DNA of 6,772 bases. Origin: CAIXQW01 sp046049675. GTDB lineage: Bacteria > Bacteroidota > Bacteroidia > Chitinophagales > Chitinophagaceae. Location: contig JBJORA010000081.1 of NCBI GenBank assembly GCA_046049675.1, positions 1 to 6,772 on the forward strand. Direction: 5' to 3'. The notes under the pieces are model-generated. The model saw nothing but the letters and a program-made list of their open reading frames with translations. It searched no databases and was not told the origin of the DNA. Made by a program: the position numbers and the translations under genes. Below, piece after piece: positions 1 to 6,683 of the stretch (position 1 is its first letter; the number at the start of each line of letters is the position of its first letter).

Positions 1-8
1 ACTAGCAT

Positions 9-581
9 ATGAATTATTTAGCACATGCATACCTCAATGGTAGTCGTAGCAACGAGGTACTGATGGGCAATATGATGGGCGATTTCGTTAAGGGAAAACA
101 ATTTGAACAATACAGTGCAGATATCCAAGCAGGCATCAAACTGCATAGAGCCATAGATACCTATACTGATACACATAGCATAGTAAGTGAAGCCAAAAAG
201 GTTTTTGCGCCGGTCTACGCCCACTATAGCGGCGTTTTGGTTGATGTGATGTGGGATTATTTTCTTGCCAACGATACTAGCGTTTTTCCTACTGAGCAGA
301 CACTGGCAAGCTTTACGCAGCACGTTTACGCCGTGCTTGGTAAGCACGATAATTTGATGACTGAGCGTATGGCTTATATGACGAGCTATATGATTAAGTA
401 CGATTGGCTCTACAATTACCGCACAGAAGAAGGTATTGCCAGCAGCTGGCGTGGCATGAGCAAACGTATTGAACATTTGCAAGCAGCTGATGAAGCCATT
501 AGTCTGTTTGCAGAGCACAGAAGCACTTTTCGCAGTATGTACGAGCAATTGCGCAATGATTTACAAAAAGAGTTTTTGTAG
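9..581 (+). CDS. Acyl carrier protein phosphodiesterase-like protein (AcpH/DUF479 family)
   Basis: This 190-residue protein resembles AcpH, which removes the 4'-phosphopantetheine arm from holo-acyl carrier protein in the cytoplasm. The N-terminus has the family hallmark MNYLAHAYL followed by GNMMGDFVKG (residues 20-29). Next come GIKLHRAID (42-50) and a VDVMWDYFL block (78-86). Conserved H6, D25, H46, R47, D50, D54, D79 and D83 are candidate metal and phosphodiester-binding residues, judged by similarity to the HD-like family. Length matches E. coli AcpH (about 190). The ATG at base 9 is the expected start because family members begin M-N-(F/Y)-L-A-H. Only 8 bases precede it, so its promoter cannot be seen. 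It ends with TAG, 59 bases before mnmA. Family membership is well supported. Activity on ACP is inferred, since many Bacteroidota homologues are untested. Confidence 0.88.
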   Translation: MNYLAHAYLNGSRSNEVLMGNMMGDFVKGKQFEQYSADIQAGIKLHRAIDTYTDTHSIVSEAKKVFAPVYAHYSGVLVDVMWDYFLANDTSVFPTEQTLASFTQHVYAVLGKHDNLMTERMAYMTSYMIKYDWLYNYRTEEGIASSWRGMSKRIEHLQAADEAISLFAEHRSTFRSMYEQLRNDLQKEFL

Positions 582-628
582 GCGCTTTTCACTCACATTT
601 CCACAACGCATAAACCAAAGCAAGATAC

Positions 629-636
629 TACCTTTG
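629..636 (+). promoter_or_regulatory. Bacteroidota-type -7 promoter box (TACCTTTG) ahead of mnmA
   Basis: TACCTTTG is an exact match to the Bacteroidota sigma-ABfr -7 consensus TAnnTTTG. It ends 4 bases before the mnmA GTG. Transcription would then start at or within a few bases of the start codon, giving a leaderless or nearly leaderless message. No convincing -33 TTG is present at the usual 19-21 base spacing. The identity rests on the box and its position only. Confidence 0.55.
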
Positions 637-640
637 CAAA

Positions 641-1741
641 GTGAGCAAAAGAGGCAAAGTATTGGTGGCCATGAGCGGCGGTATTGATAGTACCGTTAGC
701 GCACTAATGCTTCATGAGCAGGGTTACGAAGTAATTGGCATTACCATGAAAACTTGGGACTACGCCACTGCAAGCCCTAATGCCAAAAAAGAAACAGGTT
801 GCTGCAATCTTGATAGCTTTAACGATGCACGTCAGGCCGCAGTTGACCATGGCTTTCCGCACTATATCTTAGACATTAGAAGCGAATTTGGCGATAGCGT
901 TATCGAAAACTTTGTAGATGAGTATATGGCTGGCCGTACGCCAAACCCTTGTGTGATGTGCAATACACATATCAAGTGGAAGGCTTTACTAAAACGCGCC
1001 GATGCTTTGGATTGCGAATTTATCGCTACTGGTCATTACGTGCAAGTGCGCGAACATACAAATGGTCGTCATGTGATAAGTAAGGGCGTGGATAGCAACA
1101 AAGATCAAAGCTATGTGCTGTGGGGTCTAGAGCAAGATTGTATGCGCAGAAGTATTTTTCCATTGGGTGCCTATACAAAACCAGAAATTAGACAAATGGC
1201 TTTGGACATGGGTTATCCAGAACTAAGCAAAAAGGCTGAGAGCTACGAAATCTGTTTTGTGCCTAATAACGATTACCGCGACTTTTTGAAACACCGCTTA
1301 CCCGAAATTGAAACAGAACTTGGTGGCGGCTTGTTTGTAGATAAAGATGGCAAAATTCTTGGCAAGCATCGGGGCTATCCTTTTTACACAATCGGACAAA
1401 GAAAAGGCTTAGATATTGCCTTGGGCAAGCCTGCATTTGTTACAAAAATTATTCCAGAAAGTAATACCGTAGTTTTGGGCGACGAGGTAGATTTGCATAA
1501 AACAACAGTGGTAGTGAATAAGCTCAATATGATTAAGTACGACCATTTGGATGCGCCATTAGCTGGCAATGCCAAGATTCGCTATAAAGATCAGGGTGCT
1601 GAATGCAATATGATTCAAGATGGCGACGTTATGGAGCTAACATTTAATACAGAGGTTAAAGGTGTTGCACCTGGCCAGAGCGCCGTTTTTTATGAAGGAG
1701 ACGATGTTGTGGGTGGAGGCATAATACAATTTGGAAATTAA
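641..1741 (+). CDS. mnmA: tRNA-specific 2-thiouridylase MnmA
   Basis: MnmA is the cytoplasmic enzyme that, using ATP and relayed sulfur, makes 2-thiouridine at wobble position 34 of tRNA-Lys, -Glu and -Gln. The 366-residue protein has the usual length. The PP-loop SGGIDS is at residues 12-17. The catalytic cysteine lies in GRTPNPCVMCN (C104, matching E. coli C102). KDQSYVL is at 154-160. The second active-site cysteine is in YEICFVP (C205, matching E. coli C199). YTIGQRKGL opens the central domain and a C-terminal beta-barrel follows. I chose the GTG at 641 because it lies just after a -7 box and keeps the first beta-strand (GKVLVAMSGG). The next start codon, ATG at 671, would cut into the PP-loop strand. 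It ends with TAA, one base before the following lipoprotein gene, so the two are probably co-transcribed. All key residues are present. Confidence 0.97.
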   Translation: MSKRGKVLVAMSGGIDSTVSALMLHEQGYEVIGITMKTWDYATASPNAKKETGCCNLDSFNDARQAAVDHGFPHYILDIRSEFGDSVIENFVDEYMAGRTPNPCVMCNTHIKWKALLKRADALDCEFIATGHYVQVREHTNGRHVISKGVDSNKDQSYVLWGLEQDCMRRSIFPLGAYTKPEIRQMALDMGYPELSKKAESYEICFVPNNDYRDFLKHRLPEIETELGGGLFVDKDGKILGKHRGYPFYTIGQRKGLDIALGKPAFVTKIIPESNTVVLGDEVDLHKTTVVVNKLNMIKYDHLDAPLAGNAKIRYKDQGAECNMIQDGDVMELTFNTEVKGVAPGQSAVFYEGDDVVGGGIIQFGN

Positions 1742-1742
1742 T

Positions 1743-2483
1743 ATGAACACAAGAACAAAACTATTACTCAGCAGCTTATGTGCTTTGCTGCTTCTTTCGC
1801 AAGCTTGTGTAAAGAAAACGGGCACAGCTGATATCAATTTAGGCAAAGACTACTTCCCCACTAAAACTGGCAGCAGTATTACTTATCTTTACGATAGTAC
1901 AATCTATGATGACTTCTTCGGTGTGGTGTTTACCAATCAGTACAAATTAAAGGATATAGTAGACAGTAGCTTTTTAGATCAGCAAGGCGATTCTAGCTTT
2001 GTAATTACGCGCTATATTTCACCAGATAGTGTTGATAATTTTGTGCCATTTCACGTGTTTTATGTTACTAAGGTAGATAATCAAATATAAGTCGTAGAGC
2101 AAAACCAACGTATGATTAAGCTAGTATTTCCCGTAAGCTATACTGGTGTGTGGAACGGCAATTCATATATTGCTACCAGCAGTAGCGACTTTAGTTGGTT
2201 AAGCGATTGGCGCTATAAGTACAGCAGTATAGGCGCACCATTTCAAGTAAACGATACAACAAGTTATGCAAGTACAATTACGGTAGATCAACGCAATAAT
2301 GCCGAGGGTGACACTGCAATTACCAATACAAATTTTGGTGCCTATACATTTGCCAAAGAAGTGTATGCACAAAATGTTGGCCTTGTATACCGTAAGCTAG
2401 TTCGTTGGAAAAAAGATCCTGCAATTGGCGGCGGCAAACGTCGTGGTTATGCTATAGAATTGAAGGCGATTGATCACCAATAA
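1743..2483 (+). pseudogene. Bacteroidota lipoprotein of unknown function, interrupted by an in-frame TAA
   Basis: The first part (1743-2090, 115 residues) begins with a clear lipoprotein signal: Lys/Arg near the start, a leucine-rich core, then lipobox LSQAC with C22 as the lipidated residue. GKDYFPTKTGSSITYLYDST follows, resembling the 'YFP..vG..W.Y' opening common in short Bacteroidota lipoproteins. A TAA at 2088-2090 is codon 116. The same frame then runs open for 130 codons (2091-2483) through IKLVFPV, WNGNSY, a VGLVYRK block and a basic GYAIELK end. Both parts read like N- and C-terminal parts of one protein of about 246 residues. The ATG at 1743 directly precedes the signal peptide and lies one base after the mnmA stop. 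The product should sit on the periplasmic side of a membrane or on the surface, if made. It may be a recent pseudogene, a truncated 115-residue lipoprotein, or a sequencing error. The function is unknown. Confidence 0.75.
2088..2090 (+). other. Premature in-frame stop (TAA) inside the lipoprotein gene
   Basis: The codons around the stop read V-D-N-Q-I-stop-V-V-E-Q-N-Q-R and keep one frame on both sides, so no indel is needed to explain the break. A single C-to-T change from CAA (Gln) would produce this TAA. TAA also ends mnmA, the porin and pth here, so general recoding is excluded. TAA is not the codon used for selenocysteine or pyrrolysine. Confidence 0.85.
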
Positions 2484-2506
2484 GCGACTAATTTTTAATC
2501 TTGCGT

Positions 2507-2525
2507 ATTGGCCATAGTAGCCAAT
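2507..2525 (+). terminator. Small hairpin between the lipoprotein and phosphorylase genes, possible weak terminator
   Basis: ATTGGC (2507-2512) and GCCAAT (2520-2525) form a perfect 6-base-pair stem around the 7-base loop CATAGTA, 23 bases after the lipoprotein stop. Its place between an upstream gene end and a downstream promoter box suits a terminator. However, no U-run follows directly: the nearest T-rich stretch (ATTTTA) is about 10 bases further on. The stem is short, so chance is possible. Confidence 0.3.
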
Positions 2526-2563
2526 TCTATGCAAATTTTACTACCGTACACATCGCAAAACCT

Positions 2564-2571
2564 TATCTTTG
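2564..2571 (+). promoter_or_regulatory. Bacteroidota-type -7 promoter box (TATCTTTG) ahead of the purine nucleoside phosphorylase
   Basis: TATCTTTG matches TAnnTTTG exactly and ends 6 bases before the ATG at 2578, nearly the same layout as at mnmA. It decides the start of the gene: the in-frame TTG at 2569 lies inside this box and would not be transcribed. No clear -33 TTG is visible upstream. Confidence 0.6.
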
Positions 2572-2577
2572 CTGCGC

Positions 2578-3405
2578 ATGCAAAACCTAGATGTAGCTGC
2601 TGTGCAGCAAACGGTACAACACATTCAAAACATAGTGCCATATGAGCCAGTGGCTGGTATTATTTTAGGCAGCGGTTTAAGTGGCCTCGCCGATGCGATT
2701 AAAGCTGAATACACGCTTGAGTATAATACTATTCCAAATTTTCCTGTTTCTACGGTAAAAGGTCATGGCGGGAAACTAATTTTTGGTGAACTTGGCGGTA
2801 AGAAGGTCGTATTGATGAGTGGTCGTTTTCACTACTACGAAGGCTACAATATGCAAGAAGTTACTTTCCCAGTGCGCGTTATGAAATACCTAGGCGCAAA
2901 GACATTGATGGTAAGCAACGCAGCTGGCGGTATGAACAAAGATTTTAAGGTTGGCGATTTAATGATTATCAACGATCATATTAATCTCTTTCCAGAACAC
3001 CCATTGCGTGGCAAGAACGACGAAGCAGTTGGACCTCGCTTTCCAGACATGACTGAGCCTTACAGTTTTGATTTAATTCAGAAGGCGAAAGATGTTGCTA
3101 CAGCCAATAGTATCAATTTGTTTGAAGGCGTTTACATCGGCTTGCAAGGCCCTACTTTTGAAACACGTGCCGAGTATCTTTACCTACACGTGATTGGTGG
3201 TGACACTGTTGGTATGAGCACTGTACCCGAAGTGATTGTAGCGCGCCACATGGGAATGCATGTGTTTGGCATGAGCGTTGTAACAGACTTGGGTATTCGC
3301 GATGAGATGAATGAAATAACGCACGAGGAAGTCCTTGAGGCTGCTCACAATGCTGCTCCAAAAATGAGCCTTATTTTTGCTGAGCTTTTGAAGCAGATGG
3401 CTTAG
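2578..3405 (+). CDS. Purine nucleoside phosphorylase, trimeric PNP/MTAP family
   Basis: This 275-residue cytosolic enzyme splits purine nucleosides with phosphate into free base and (deoxy)ribose-1-phosphate for purine salvage. Motifs follow the trimeric PNP order: ILGSGLSGL (29-37, phosphate-binding S32), GHGG (H63), GRFHYYEGY (R83, H85, Y87), SNAAGGMN (113-120), NPLRG-type loop, GPTFETRAEY (E195, matching human E201), GMSTVPEVIVARH, and THEEVL (H249, matching human H257). The human base-selecting Asn243 is replaced by Asp237 in the segment SVVTD; spacing from the conserved Glu is 42 residues in both. MTAP enzymes, which take 6-aminopurines, also have Asp here, but MTAP lacks the Glu seen in this protein. 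It is therefore a PNP-type enzyme that may accept adenine nucleosides. I chose ATG 2578 over TTG 2569, which sits in the promoter box. Its stop overlaps the porin start. Confidence 0.95.
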   Translation: MQNLDVAAVQQTVQHIQNIVPYEPVAGIILGSGLSGLADAIKAEYTLEYNTIPNFPVSTVKGHGGKLIFGELGGKKVVLMSGRFHYYEGYNMQEVTFPVRVMKYLGAKTLMVSNAAGGMNKDFKVGDLMIINDHINLFPEHPLRGKNDEAVGPRFPDMTEPYSFDLIQKAKDVATANSINLFEGVYIGLQGPTFETRAEYLYLHVIGGDTVGMSTVPEVIVARHMGMHVFGMSVVTDLGIRDEMNEITHEEVLEAAHNAAPKMSLIFAELLKQMA

Positions 3406-3407
3406 TG
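3403..3407 (+). promoter_or_regulatory. TAGTG stop/start overlap coupling the phosphorylase to the porin
   Basis: The phosphorylase stop TAG (3403-3405) shares its G with the porin's GTG start (3405-3407). There is no room for a separate promoter or leader, so the porin probably depends on ribosomes that finish the upstream gene. Confidence 0.7.
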
Positions 3408-5426
3408 AGTATAAGAACGCTAAAATATTTTTTTACAATTGCCTTGTGCATCTACGCTTACGGCAGTAATGCTCAAAATGTAGGTGCAGAGCCATTATTA
3501 AGCAATAAAGGCTCTGCGTTAAAAGGTAAAACCTCAGGTGGCGACTCTAGTGCTGCTACCAATAAGCGCAAGTTTCGTAAAGACGCGAGTGTGCGCATTA
3601 GCTACAATACATTATCTAACATACTGCCACAGCAACTTGATAGCGGCTTGCTTAATATAGAGCATTTGCCTGGCGACACTTTTGTTATTCAAAATATGGG
3701 CAACCCATTTAGCTATGGTTATGCCCTAACGCCTTTTGTGGCAAACAATGCGACACGCAATATTGGTTTTGCTGGCGCAGCACAATACCTCAAGCGCGCT
3801 GATGAGGTTGGGCTTTATAAAACGACCAAACCATTTACAGATTTTAAATACTATGCTGGCAGTAAACAGTTGCAAGGTGTTACCGTATTGCATACGCAAG
3901 ATGTAAAGGCAAGAGGCAATTTTGCATTTAAGTATACAAAACTTGGTACGCCAGGCTATTTCGAGGGCCAGCGTTCTACGATTGATTGTGGCGAAGCAAG
4001 CACTACCGTACTACATAAAAATGCTAAGCGCTTAAAAACAACAGTTGCCTTGGCATACACACAAATGCAACAAGACGAAAATGGCGGCATTATTGCAGAT
4101 AGTTTGCTCGGAGAAGATGGCTATGAAGTGCGAACTACAATTCCTACTTTATTAGGTGAAAGCCTTGGCCGCAGAAGCGACATGCAAAACAACTATAGCA
4201 ATTTTAGTTTTGCTGTTGAACATACTTACAAACTAGGCACAATAGATAGTAGCAATCGTACCAATAAGTTTAGCTTACAGCATCGCTTAATTTATACGAG
4301 AGAGCAACTTAAGTTTATGGACAAAGCGCCAACTGTAAAGCGTTACGCATCTTTTCTAGACACTATTCCTTTGGTTGTGCGCGACAGTGTGTTTGCACGC
4401 ACACGTTTAAGTACCTTGCAAAATGAGTTTGGCTTTATAGCGCCACAGCTAAGTAAAATTCCGGCGGCATTAAGCGCTGCATATGGTTTTGAATTACAGC
4501 GGCAAAGTAGCGACTCTGCTGCTAGCACATTCGTTAATCAATACGTTAAAGGCAATATCACAAGTACTAAGGTAGATGCTAAGTGGTTAGCACAGGCCGT
4601 TGCACAGTTCTATTTTAGCGGCATCAGTGCTGGCAATATTCACTTAAATGGTAGTTTGCAACGCCGTATTGGTCAGTGGCAGGTTCAAATTAATGCCACG
4701 CAAAATGTACTAAATCCTGGCTTGCTTACTAGTTCATTTGCAAGTAATAAATATGCCTACACCAACGACTTTGCTAAGCAAAGCCACACTGTTTTGGGCG
4801 CAGCAGTTGCCCATCAACGATTAGATTGGCAGGTTCAAGCAACACAGCATACACTCGTCAATTATATTTACAGCGATACGCCATTTGCATTTAAGCAATA
4901 CAATTCGCCAATACTTGTAAGTTGTATCCAATCTAATTTCAATTTGAAATACGGCAAATGGCAATTGCGAAACAATGTCTTGCTGCAGGTTAAAGGCGCG
5001 AATGCACCTATCAACTTGCCTAATTTTGTGGCACGGCATCATTTGCTATATGCAACACCACTTTTCAAAGGGAAAGTTCAAACACTAAGTGGCTTAGAAG
5101 TAAATTATAATACAAGATACCGCACCGCAGCCTACAGTCCTTACAACGCACAATTTATGTTTGCCAATAATTATTTGCAGAGCAATGCACCGCGTTTAAC
5201 CGCCCATGTCAATATTCAAATCAGTCGTTTTAGAGCGTATATAGCTGCGGATGAACTATTGCAAGCTGCCGGCTCAACTAGTGCATTTGTGCGAAATAAC
5301 TACGCGCCAAACTGGTTTACTAATATTGTTGGCGGCATTTATCAGAGCAACAGAATACTGTTGCAGCACTACCCCGCCTCAAACTTTATGTTGCGGGTTG
5401 GCTTTAGTTGGGTCATGGTAAACTAA
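3405..5426 (+). CDS. Putative outer-membrane porin, PF14121-like (Bacteroidota)
   Basis: This 673-residue protein starts with a Sec signal peptide: R4 and K7, a hydrophobic core at about 8-19, then SNA|Q with likely cleavage after A23, a common Bacteroidota pattern. A basic Ser/Gly-rich linker follows (about 30-60). From about residue 65 it resembles the Bacteroidota 'putative porin' family: FVIQNMGNPFSYG, a LYKTTKPFTDFKYYAG segment, then VTVLHTQDVKARGNFAFKY. The rest has many short strands with alternating aromatic and polar residues, as in a large beta-barrel, and ends in a strand-like LRVGFSWVMVN. The GTG start is forced by the signal peptide; no other Met precedes the mature region. Overlap with the phosphorylase suggests passage of nucleosides or related solutes, which is inference only. 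Solute and structure are unproved for the family. Confidence 0.85.
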   Translation: MSIRTLKYFFTIALCIYAYGSNAQNVGAEPLLSNKGSALKGKTSGGDSSAATNKRKFRKDASVRISYNTLSNILPQQLDSGLLNIEHLPGDTFVIQNMGNPFSYGYALTPFVANNATRNIGFAGAAQYLKRADEVGLYKTTKPFTDFKYYAGSKQLQGVTVLHTQDVKARGNFAFKYTKLGTPGYFEGQRSTIDCGEASTTVLHKNAKRLKTTVALAYTQMQQDENGGIIADSLLGEDGYEVRTTIPTLLGESLGRRSDMQNNYSNFSFAVEHTYKLGTIDSSNRTNKFSLQHRLIYTREQLKFMDKAPTVKRYASFLDTIPLVVRDSVFARTRLSTLQNEFGFIAPQLSKIPAALSAAYGFELQRQSSDSAASTFVNQYVKGNITSTKVDAKWLAQAVAQFYFSGISAGNIHLNGSLQRRIGQWQVQINATQNVLNPGLLTSSFASNKYAYTNDFAKQSHTVLGAAVAHQRLDWQVQATQHTLVNYIYSDTPFAFKQYNSPILVSCIQSNFNLKYGKWQLRNNVLLQVKGANAPINLPNFVARHHLLYATPLFKGKVQTLSGLEVNYNTRYRTAAYSPYNAQFMFANNYLQSNAPRLTAHVNIQISRFRAYIAADELLQAAGSTSAFVRNNYAPNWFTNIVGGIYQSNRILLQHYPASNFMLRVGFSWVMVN

Positions 5427-5468
5427 ACCTTTGCACTAAAAACAAAGCAAGAAGTACATCTAATTACA

Positions 5469-5476
5469 GATATTTG
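5469..5476 (+). promoter_or_regulatory. Possible -7 promoter box (GATATTTG) ahead of pth
   Basis: GATATTTG differs from TAnnTTTG only at its first base and ends 6 bases before the pth ATG, the same distance as in the phosphorylase promoter. A second near-match, AACCTTTG at 5426-5433, overlaps the end of the porin stop codon and would give a leader of about 45 bases. Neither has a good -33 element, so which one is used, if either, is open. Confidence 0.35.
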
Positions 5477-5482
5477 CACACA

Positions 5483-6064
5483 ATGAGCAACAAATTTCTT
5501 GTATGTGGGCTTGGCAATATTGGCGACGAATACAATTTTACACGCCATAATATTGGTTTTGATGTAGCTGATGTATTGGCTGCCAAACATGGTGGTTCCT
5601 TCAGCTTACAAAGACATGCTTATAGGGCAGAAATAAAGATAAAGAACAAAGTTGTGGTAATTATCAAGCCAACCACATACATGAACCTAAGCGGCAAAGC
5701 GTTTAAGTATTGGCTAGATGCCGAGAAAATTGCTGTTGAACAAAGCATGACCGTTGTGGATGAAATTGCCTTGCCATTAGATAGCATTCGCATTAGGCCA
5801 ACAGGTAGTGATGCGGGCCACAATGGTTTAAAAGATATCGCTGCGGCCTTAGGCCACGATAAGTATCCTAAACTACGATTTGGCATTGGCAATGATTATC
5901 CAAAAGGTCAGCAAGTAAAGCATGTATTGGGCAAATGGCGCAATGATGAAATTGAAACTGTAAAGGCAAAAATTATGCTCAGTGTAGAAGCTATTGAGGC
6001 TTTTGTACTAGTAGATTTAGCCACATCTATGAATACTTTTAATAGTAAAAAAATAAGTTTATAA
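5483..6064 (+). CDS. pth: Peptidyl-tRNA hydrolase Pth
   Basis: Pth cleaves the ester bond of peptidyl-tRNAs that drop off ribosomes, which recycles tRNA in the cytoplasm; it is normally essential in bacteria. The 193-residue length is standard. Key residues are all visible: N12 in CGLGNIG, Y17, catalytic H22 in TRHNIGF, N68 in TTYMNLSG, D93 in VVDEIALP, and H113/N114 in AGHNGLKDI. Positions 68, 93, 113 and 114 coincide with E. coli numbering. FGIGNDYPKG (from about 133) and the VLGKW lid segment follow. I chose ATG 5483 because the family begins just before the first beta-strand (KFLVCGLG). The frame stays open back to 5408, but that would add 25 unrelated residues overlapping the porin end. 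The FAH-family gene starts 6 bases after its stop, so they likely share a transcript. Confidence 0.97.
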   Translation: MSNKFLVCGLGNIGDEYNFTRHNIGFDVADVLAAKHGGSFSLQRHAYRAEIKIKNKVVVIIKPTTYMNLSGKAFKYWLDAEKIAVEQSMTVVDEIALPLDSIRIRPTGSDAGHNGLKDIAAALGHDKYPKLRFGIGNDYPKGQQVKHVLGKWRNDEIETVKAKIMLSVEAIEAFVLVDLATSMNTFNSKKISL

Positions 6065-6070
6065 TAGCCG

Positions 6071-6679
6071 ATGAAAATTATTTGTGTGGGGCGCAATTAT
6101 GCTGCTCATGCTGCCGAACTAGCTAATGCAGTGCCAAGCAAGCCAGTTTTATTTTTGAAACCACAGACGGCTTTATTAAAAGGCAAGGACTTTTACATAC
6201 CAAGCTTTACTAAGAATCTTCATTTTGAATGTGAGCTTGTATTGCGCATTGGTAAAACTGCCAAGCACGTACAACCGCAGTTTGCTCATAGATACATCAA
6301 TGCTTATAGCTTGGGTATAGATTTTACTGCCCGCGATTTGCAGGATGAACAAAAGGCGCAAGGCTTACCATGGGAAATTGCAAAGGCTTTTGACAATAGC
6401 GCAGTATGCGGTGATTTTGTTGAAGTGGAAAACATCCTAGAGCATTTACCCTTGCATTTTCAGTTCTACCAAAACAATGAGCTAAAGCAAAGTGGCGATA
6501 CAAGCCTTATGCTTTTTGATATTCCAACGCTCGTCGCAAACATTACTAGCTACTTCACATTGCAAGCAGGCGACCTTATATACACAGGAACCCCCGCCGG
6601 TGTGGCAGGGGTTACTATTGGCGACCAATTGCGCGCTGAGGCGAATGGTCAAGTATTTTTTGAAATTGCTATTAAGTAG
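6071..6679 (+). CDS. Fumarylacetoacetate hydrolase-family protein, FAHD1-like (acylpyruvase/oxaloacetate-acting)
   Basis: This 202-residue protein is a single FAH domain, closest by eye to human FAHD1, whose members hydrolyse acylpyruvates or act on oxaloacetate with a divalent metal. GRNYAAHAAE (7-16) carries the His-Glu pair (H13, E16) used in FAHD1 catalysis. Metal ligands are E53 and E55 in HFECEL and D84 in GIDFTARD. LPWEIAKAF (99-107) supplies the conserved Lys105, and TGTPAGV (172-178) is the family's C-terminal signature. The length suits a complete minimal FAH protein. The ATG is 6 bases after the pth stop, so it is probably read from the pth transcript; a 7/8 match to the -7 box (TAAGTTTA, 6054-6061) lies near but is weak. 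The exact substrate cannot be set from sequence. It converges on a minus-strand gene 4 bases beyond its stop. Confidence 0.9.
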   Translation: MKIICVGRNYAAHAAELANAVPSKPVLFLKPQTALLKGKDFYIPSFTKNLHFECELVLRIGKTAKHVQPQFAHRYINAYSLGIDFTARDLQDEQKAQGLPWEIAKAFDNSAVCGDFVEVENILEHLPLHFQFYQNNELKQSGDTSLMLFDIPTLVANITSYFTLQAGDLIYTGTPAGVAGVTIGDQLRAEANGQVFFEIAIK

Positions 6680-6683
6680 TAAA

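Noticed and set aside
18..548. A 176-codon open frame on the minus strand, almost fully antisense to the phosphodiesterase gene
   Set aside because: Its translation is rich in His, Cys and Ile with no recognisable motif, while the plus-strand frame carries the full AcpH-like motif series. It is a by-product of codon use in the sense gene.
469..687. A plus-strand frame bridging the phosphodiesterase-mnmA gap
   Set aside because: It overlaps the ends of two well-supported genes in a different frame and has no protein-like pattern; the gap itself holds a promoter box.
2112..2483. Second half of the lipoprotein treated as an independent 123-residue gene
   Set aside because: It starts in the middle of a block that fits the upstream part, lacks a signal peptide though its relatives are exported, and is in the same frame with one stop between. 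A downstream half of a broken gene explains it better.
2569..2577. Upstream TTG start for the phosphorylase adding three residues
   Set aside because: The TTG overlaps the TATCTTTG promoter box and would lie upstream of the expected transcript start; ATG 2578 is the better start.
5408..5482. 25-residue N-terminal extension of pth from a TTG inside the porin
   Set aside because: Pth proteins begin directly before the KFLVCGLG strand, and the extension overlaps the coding end of the porin and has no family similarity.
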